Of a DNA stretch of 8,949 nucleotides, positions 5,214 through 8,949 are shown piece by piece. The DNA is from a bacterium. GTDB taxonomy: Bacteria > Zixibacteria > MSB-5A5 > GN15 > FEB-12. The notes below the pieces were generated by a model. That model did not search any database, was not told where the DNA came from, and saw nothing but the letters and a program-made list of their open reading frames with translations. Every line of letters begins with the position of its first letter. Within the stretch, counting starts at the first letter, position 1. The position numbers were made by a program, and so were the translations under genes. The stretch spans positions 1 through 8,949 of the forward strand of contig JAUWMW010000078.1 of NCBI GenBank assembly GCA_030612965.1, written 5' to 3'.

Positions 5214-6056
5214 TTAGAATTCTCTCAGATCACCGCGCTTGAAAGTCCACTCTAGCGTCTCTAGTTGGTCTCCAAAGCTGCATCTATACCAGGGGCTATG
5301 CCTGGAATCCGTGGGGTTCTTGAGTACATGAATCTCCTGTGCCGGCATGAAACTCTGAGCCAACAGAAAGACCTTTTCGCCGGTAGACTTGTGTACGGCA
5401 ACATCTACGACGATGACCATGTGTCCGGGGAATCCTCCCTGCACGAATACGTCGCCGATAGCAACGGCACAAATGTCCTCCTTTGGTCTCATCTGCCGCT
5501 CAAGCGAATATGAACCGGCGTAAGTAAATACCACGTCCAGGTAATCTCGAAAATTCCTGTACGATGAATCAACCACGCCAGTCTCGATCCACTCGACCTT
5601 GTTGCCTCGAACCTTGGGCCGAACGCCGTTAATCCACTGCCGAGAGGAGGCCGCGTCGCCATTAGTGAAATCGAAGCTGATACTATCATATTGACGGCGC
5701 GAAAAGAAATACTCCGCGCGCAAACGGATTACGGCATCGGCACACTGTTGAAGATCCCTGGTGCCCACATCCATGTCTACAACCGCCACGTGGGCTTCTT
5801 GGTTGTGCTTGCGTCGACCGTTGTACAGTAGTACTGGCGAACCAGCCTGCTTCAGAGGCAGGGAGCGCAACCATCCGGCAAAACTCACACTGTCGGCCTC
5901 GGTGCGCTCGAAGCCTGCGGGCGGCTTAATCCTGTTCGCGATGCTTTGCGAATCGTCGTGCCGACCCGGCCAGTTGTACTGTTGTCCCAGCAGGTCGGAA
6001 ACCGAGGCCAGGGATGTCAAAACGGTGAGGACTATGATCAATAATCGTCTACTCAT
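5214..6056 (-). CDS. secreted DUF4846 family protein
   Basis: A 280-residue protein of a family known only as DUF4846. Residues 1-25 are a signal-peptide-like stretch (basic MSRR, then hydrophobic), so it is probably exported; no lipobox is present. Conserved-looking blocks are FAGWLRSLPL (59-68), VLLYNG (75-80), DLQQCADAVIRLRAEY (101-116), GDVFVQGGFPGH (201-212) followed by MVIVVDV (213-219), AQSFMPAQ (233-240) and SPWY (254-257). The GD...PGH...VVD block resembles the histidine-bearing strand of papain-like NlpC/CHAP hydrolases, with Cys105 a possible nucleophile; that is inference only. The length is near that expected for the family, so it looks intact. It starts 85 bp after the nuclease gene on the same strand and has no strong ribosome site, so the two may share a transcript. 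Confidence 0.88.
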   Translation of the reverse strand: MSRRLLIIVLTVLTSLASVSDLLGQQYNWPGRHDDSQSIANRIKPPAGFERTEADSVSFAGWLRSLPLKQAGSPVLLYNGRRKHNQEAHVAVVDMDVGTRDLQQCADAVIRLRAEYFFSRRQYDSISFDFTNGDAASSRQWINGVRPKVRGNKVEWIETGVVDSSYRNFRDYLDVVFTYAGSYSLERQMRPKEDICAVAIGDVFVQGGFPGHMVIVVDVAVHKSTGEKVFLLAQSFMPAQEIHVLKNPTDSRHSPWYRCSFGDQLETLEWTFKRGDLREF

Positions 6057-6106
6057 ATAGATGACAACCGCCTATTTTGAGTCTGTTAGCACGAGAACCC
6101 GTCAGC

Positions 6107-6122
6107 CGCTTCGCTTTTGGTG
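6107..6122. repeat. possible remnant of the CGCTTCGCTTTAGGTG repeat
   Basis: CGCTTCGCTTTTGGTG in the 85-bp gap between the DUF4846 and nuclease genes differs by one base from the right end of the elements at 3611-3698 and 7675-7723. The flanks do not match, so it may be a relic or chance similarity. Confidence 0.3.
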
Positions 6123-6141
6123 TTCAATCCACAGCGACCTA

Positions 6142-7638
6142 CTAGGACTCAAGTTCCCACTTGGAAACTCGTCGACATTCCAACACTTCTATAGTTTCTT
6201 TGTCCTTCAAGACCTTGCCTACTTGCGTCTCAATAATCACACGGCTGCGTGGGTCCTGGCACCCACTCTCGTATTCTTTGACTGTAGTGGCATATCTATG
6301 TGTAATCTCAAAGTACAGCGGCTCATCATAGACGTTGACATCCGCTACCGGGACAACATCCCTGGCTTTAATGGACTTATACTTTTTATCGATATCGAAG
6401 AGTGTATTCGCGATTTCATGTCGTTCACTGAAGAGTTTCTGCGTATCTGCATTCAGGTGAATTTCTTTCGATTTATAAAGCTTCAGCTTCTTGACGCGGG
6501 GAAGAGTCTTCGGAAATACGGAAGCTCTCGTGAAATGATCTTCGACGAGCAACTCTTCTTTGCCTTGTTGGATGATCAACCGTTGGCGAGGCACCAGCGC
6601 CGATCCATTCTGCCAATCAACATAAATGTGAGGACACTGGTGAATCGAGTCACCCTTGTCATCTATCAACAGCATATCTTCCCACGGCAGAAGTCCCTCG
6701 ACTCGATAAAATGCCTGGTGTTTTCTGGGCAAGTGTCTGAAGTAGTCCTCAAGGCGCTCTTGCTGCTCTATAGTCTCATGATCGCGCACCTGACGAAACT
6801 CAGGTAGCTTATTTAGAAACTCAACTTGTTGAGCGAAATCAAACTCATCAGTCTCTTTGTCAAAGTAAGCGTAGTACTTGTGAATATGCACGATGAGTCC
6901 TCTTGGGTCGTAATCATCGGCGATTACAAGATCCCATCGCGGCCTCTTTTCGAAATCCTTATACTTCCCCTGCCACGGGTAATCAGAATCATTGATATCG
7001 CGCAAGAGTAATGAAGCGTTAATTGAAGTGATGCCGCGTCCATCACCGAGAACTCGAAACAGTTTGTTCTTATTGTTCACTTTGAACTTCGCTCTTGAGT
7101 CTCGCGTTCTTCGCCTCGTAGACAAAGAGATGCCGAAGAATGTGAAGAGTATATGATCGAACTTGGGCATTAGAAGAAAGTCCTCTAGTTCAGCGCGTCC
7201 CCATAGGTAGCATTCCGTAATCCCCTTTTTTCTAATCTCGTCCCTGAAAACATCATAGGATTTCTTCGAGAAATTTACGGGAGCAGCGAGAATATAGCCA
7301 TAGACCGACTCATCTCCCTTGAAAGCTGAGACTATCTTCTGGACCTGACCAGGCCCCAGTTGCTTGTGCCGCTTACATTGTATCACCCATTGATTCGATT
7401 CGACGACGTGCTCGCCTTGCGACTCCTCCTCTTCTTCCCTGTTCGTCACAGTGCGAGTCTTCTCCCATGCCCTGATATCGATGCCATCATCGCTTCCTGA
7501 TCTTCCAGTCGCCTCGATTGACTGCCAATCCTTAAAGTCATAGGTCAATTGCCTAACAAGGTCCTCGAACCTGTGTGGCTCAAGATCTTCAAAGTGGAGA
7601 GGATGAAGTGACGATGTTACTATTGGTCTCTTTTTCAT
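6142..7638 (-). CDS. Mrr-like PD-(D/E)XK restriction endonuclease with unknown C-terminal region
   Basis: A 498-residue protein whose first about 170 residues look like an Mrr-type nuclease: FEDLVRQL (24-31), then SDDGIDIRAW (49-58) with Asp51 and Asp54, then WVIQCKR (84-90) giving the Q-x-K pair Gln87/Lys89, then GPGQVQKIVSAF (95-106) and VYGYILAAPVNFS (112-124). Such domains cut DNA, often modified foreign DNA. Between the Asp motif and QxK lies an unusually long, acidic insert (about 59-83, with a run of five Glu). Residues about 190-498 belong to no family I can name; they are hydrophilic, with PHIYVDWQNG and ASVFPKTLP as striking stretches, and could recognise the target. The gene looks intact, and an in-frame TAA lies six codons before the ATG. 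It is A+T-richer than its neighbours, and no methyltransferase is in view. Confidence 0.8.
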   Translation of the reverse strand: MKKRPIVTSSLHPLHFEDLEPHRFEDLVRQLTYDFKDWQSIEATGRSGSDDGIDIRAWEKTRTVTNREEEEESQGEHVVESNQWVIQCKRHKQLGPGQVQKIVSAFKGDESVYGYILAAPVNFSKKSYDVFRDEIRKKGITECYLWGRAELEDFLLMPKFDHILFTFFGISLSTRRRTRDSRAKFKVNNKNKLFRVLGDGRGITSINASLLLRDINDSDYPWQGKYKDFEKRPRWDLVIADDYDPRGLIVHIHKYYAYFDKETDEFDFAQQVEFLNKLPEFRQVRDHETIEQQERLEDYFRHLPRKHQAFYRVEGLLPWEDMLLIDDKGDSIHQCPHIYVDWQNGSALVPRQRLIIQQGKEELLVEDHFTRASVFPKTLPRVKKLKLYKSKEIHLNADTQKLFSERHEIANTLFDIDKKYKSIKARDVVPVADVNVYDEPLYFEITHRYATTVKEYESGCQDPRSRVIIETQVGKVLKDKETIEVLECRRVSKWELES

Positions 7639-7674
7639 TTGGAGTCTTTCTGATTAGACCGACCATCCGACACC

Positions 7675-7723
7675 GGTGCCCCACTGAAGCACCCTTCTGT
7701 CGCTTCGCTTTAGGTGGGGTACC
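7675..7723. repeat. GGTRCCCCAC-bounded element, copy 2 (shortened)
   Basis: Left end GGTGCCCCAC (7675-7684) and right end GGTGGGGTACC (7713-7723) form an imperfect inverted repeat. The 27 bases at 7697-7723 are identical to 3671-3697. Compared with copy 1 the internal part is much shorter. It lies just upstream of the nuclease gene, so it may influence that gene's expression. Confidence 0.7.
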
Positions 7724-7740
7724 GCGCATCTGTTTTGAAA

Positions 7741-7758
7741 CCCGGACGAACGTCCGGG
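7741..7758. repeat. hairpin repeat, CCCGGACG/CGTCCGGG arms
   Basis: Perfect 8-bp arms (7741-7748 and 7751-7758) separated by AA. A decayed copy is at 5141-5168. On the minus strand the stem is followed by TTTC, too short a T-run for a confident terminator, though it lies about 60 bases past the slipin stop codon. Confidence 0.7.
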
Positions 7759-7767
7759 CCACCCGGC

Positions 7768-7800
7768 TGCTTGTCGAAACCGCAGGGGTTTCGACAAGCA
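7768..7800. repeat. long hairpin, GTCGAAACC family, copy 2
   Basis: Perfect 14-bp arms (7768-7781 and 7787-7800; half-site TGCTTGTCGAAACC) enclose GCAGG. The core and loop match 3956-3978. It begins 20 bases past the slipin stop codon on the minus strand, so on RNA it could protect the 3' end of the nfeD-slipin transcript. A second hairpin follows directly. Confidence 0.75.
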
Positions 7801-7819
7801 AGAACTGACTTATGGCTTA

Positions 7820-8590
7820 CTAGCTCTGCGAGCCCCGTTTGCCATCAAGGTAGTTCTTGAAGGCATCCAACAGGTCAATCGGGACCGGGAAGATCAGAGT
7901 AGAGTTCTTCTCAGCAGACACCTCGACCATCGTCTGAAGGAACCGTAGCTGCATCGCGTTGGGCGCCTGGGCGATTACGAGTGCCGCATCTTTGAGCTTC
8001 CCAGCCGCCTGGAATTCACCCTCGGCGTGGATGACCTTGGCTCGCCGTTCACGCTCGGCCTCGGCCTGTTTGGCGATAGCGCGTGTCATCTCCGGCGGCA
8101 GGTCGACATTCTTGACCTCGACCACACTGACCTTGATACCCCACGGTTCGGTCTGTTCGTCGATAATCCGCTGAAGCTCGGCGTTGATCTTCTCGCGTTG
8201 GGCCAACAAATCATCAAGCTCCACCTGGCCCAGCACCGACCTGAGGGTGGTCTGCGCGATCTGCGAAGTAGCCTCGAAGAAATTGGCCACCGACACGATC
8301 GCCTTGTTGGAATCCGTGATTTGGAAATAGAGCACGGCGTTGACCTTGACCGAGACGTTGTCCTTGGTGATGACGTCCTGCGGCGGGATATCGTAGGTGA
8401 TCACGCGCAGGTCCACGCGGACCATCTTATCAATCATCGGAATCAGGAGGATCAGACCCGGTCCCTTGGAACCGATCAAACGACCCAGCCGGAAAATTAC
8501 ACCCCGCTCGTACTCCTTCAGGATTTTGATCATGTTGAACAGAAGCAACAGACCAAAAAATATGATGACACCTATTACGGGTAACTGCAT
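7820..8590 (-). CDS. slipin (prokaryotic stomatin, SPFH/Band 7 protein)
   Basis: A 256-residue membrane-associated scaffold protein of the SPFH family, which oligomerises and organises membrane microdomains. One hydrophobic segment sits at about 5-22, followed by the Band 7 domain from YERGVIFRLGR (about 27-37) through the LRSVLGQVELDDLLAQRE region and the WGIKVSVVEVKNVDLP region, then a charged helical stretch ending in a coiled-coil-like AEAERERRAKVIHAEGEF segment and a conserved FPVPIDLL near the end. Length and motifs are standard for slipins. The ATG at 8590 is preceded by AGAGGG at a good distance. It starts 16 bp after the stop codon of nfeD, a near-universal pairing in which the NfeD protease is thought to cleave or chaperone the slipin. 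Nothing seems missing. Confidence 0.95.
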   Translation of the reverse strand: MQLPVIGVIIFFGLLLLFNMIKILKEYERGVIFRLGRLIGSKGPGLILLIPMIDKMVRVDLRVITYDIPPQDVITKDNVSVKVNAVLYFQITDSNKAIVSVANFFEATSQIAQTTLRSVLGQVELDDLLAQREKINAELQRIIDEQTEPWGIKVSVVEVKNVDLPPEMTRAIAKQAEAERERRAKVIHAEGEFQAAGKLKDAALVIAQAPNAMQLRFLQTMVEVSAEKNSTLIFPVPIDLLDAFKNYLDGKRGSQS

Positions 8591-8606
8591 GACAATCCCT
8601 CTTTGG

Positions 8607-8949
8607 TTATTCGGGTTTCTTCACTATTAGCGTAAGTTTGTCAACACTGACGATCTTTACGACGCCGCCGACAATGAGTTCTCCACCGTCGGTTGTTTTC
8701 GCCTTCCATAGCGCTCCGTCGACATAGACGAAGCCTCCATTTCGCACCTCGGCGTCCTTGCCGATCATCCCTTCGTCACCGATGAACGGCTGCCTTCTGT
8801 GCGCACGTATCACCAACCAGGCGGCCAGAGCGGCGCAGACCGTGACCAACAGAGCCAGCGTGATCAGCACCGAAAAAGAAACTCTCAATGAGGGATCAAC
8901 GGTATCTACCAGCATAAGACCTCCCAGGAAAAACGAGATAAGTCCGCCT
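8607..8949 (-). CDS. nfeD: NfeD family membrane protein, C-terminal part (start beyond window)
   Basis: 113 C-terminal residues are visible. The frame stays open to the right edge, with GGLISFFLGGL directly before the first ATG in view, so that ATG is internal and the protein continues off the window. The visible part holds the end of a membrane region (LGGLMLVDTVDPSLRVS, then the transmembrane stretch FSVLITLALLVTVCAALAAW) and a soluble OB-fold domain from about GMIGKDAEV through FVYVDGALWKAKT to the end. The LMLVDTVDPSLRVS stretch is characteristic of the long NfeD form, whose N-terminal ClpP/S49-like serine protease domain would lie upstream; I infer this and cannot see it. It heads the operon with the slipin gene, 16 bp downstream. 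Confidence 0.92.
   Translation of the reverse strand, partial: GGLISFFLGGLMLVDTVDPSLRVSFSVLITLALLVTVCAALAAWLVIRAHRRQPFIGDEGMIGKDAEVRNGGFVYVDGALWKAKTTDGGELIVGGVVKIVSVDKLTLIVKKPE

Noticed and set aside
5199..5214. Small stem (AGACT/AGTCT) at the DUF4846 stop codon as a terminator
   Set aside because: Only five pairs, with no T-run after it on the minus strand; within chance expectation.
6061..6807. Plus-strand open frame of 248 codons
   Set aside because: Antisense to the C-terminal half of the nuclease gene. It has no recognisable domain, and the minus-strand frame is longer and intact with an Mrr-like core.
8027..8584. Plus-strand open frame of 185 codons opposite the slipin gene
   Set aside because: Shadow of a clear slipin gene.
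8607..8915. A complete short-form NfeD starting at the ATG at 8915
   Set aside because: The same frame continues to the right edge with GGLISFFLGGL, typical of the membrane region of long NfeD proteins, so the gene is most likely truncated by the window.

Overview
All nine genes lie on the minus strand, so the window reads right to left. It is bacterial. The order tilS-hpt-ftsH is a housekeeping arrangement shared by many bacterial phyla, and a long-form NfeD protein next to a slipin is also widespread. G+C is moderately high in the housekeeping genes and visibly lower in the nuclease gene. The interspersed hairpin repeats, including a GTCATTGCGAG element, remind me of genomes of the FCB group and related candidate phyla (Zixibacteria-like). 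That placement is only an impression; the window holds no marker that fixes the phylum.

Layout from the right edge, in order of transcription: (1) 8949-7820, the C-terminal end of a long NfeD membrane protein and a slipin (SPFH/Band 7 protein). (2) 7800-7675, a cluster of hairpin repeats. (3) 7638-6142, a solo Mrr-like PD-(D/E)XK nuclease with a large unrecognised C-terminal region, then 6056-5214, a secreted DUF4846 protein. (4) 5213-4806, no gene, but a GTCATTGCGAG inverted-repeat element and a decayed hairpin repeat. (5) 4749-4065, a small XRE-type regulator and a four-helix membrane protein one base apart, with an 18-bp palindrome over the likely promoter. (6) 4064-3513, about 550 bases without a gene, packed with hairpin repeats. 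(7) 3512-1, tilS, hpt (overlapping tilS by 14 bp) and the first 504 codons of ftsH.

Functionally, tilS (tRNA-Ile lysidine synthetase), hpt (purine salvage) and ftsH (membrane AAA+ protease) form a housekeeping block. NfeD and slipin form a membrane-microdomain and proteolysis pair. Between them sit two accessory modules: the regulator/membrane pair and the nuclease/DUF4846 pair. Three of the block boundaries carry compact hairpin repeats, several from recognisably shared families. This suggests repeated insertion at the same intergenic positions. The most interesting items are the nuclease, which has no methyltransferase partner in view and an unusual acidic insertion inside its catalytic core, and the hairpin family, two of whose members differ by a compensatory base-pair change.
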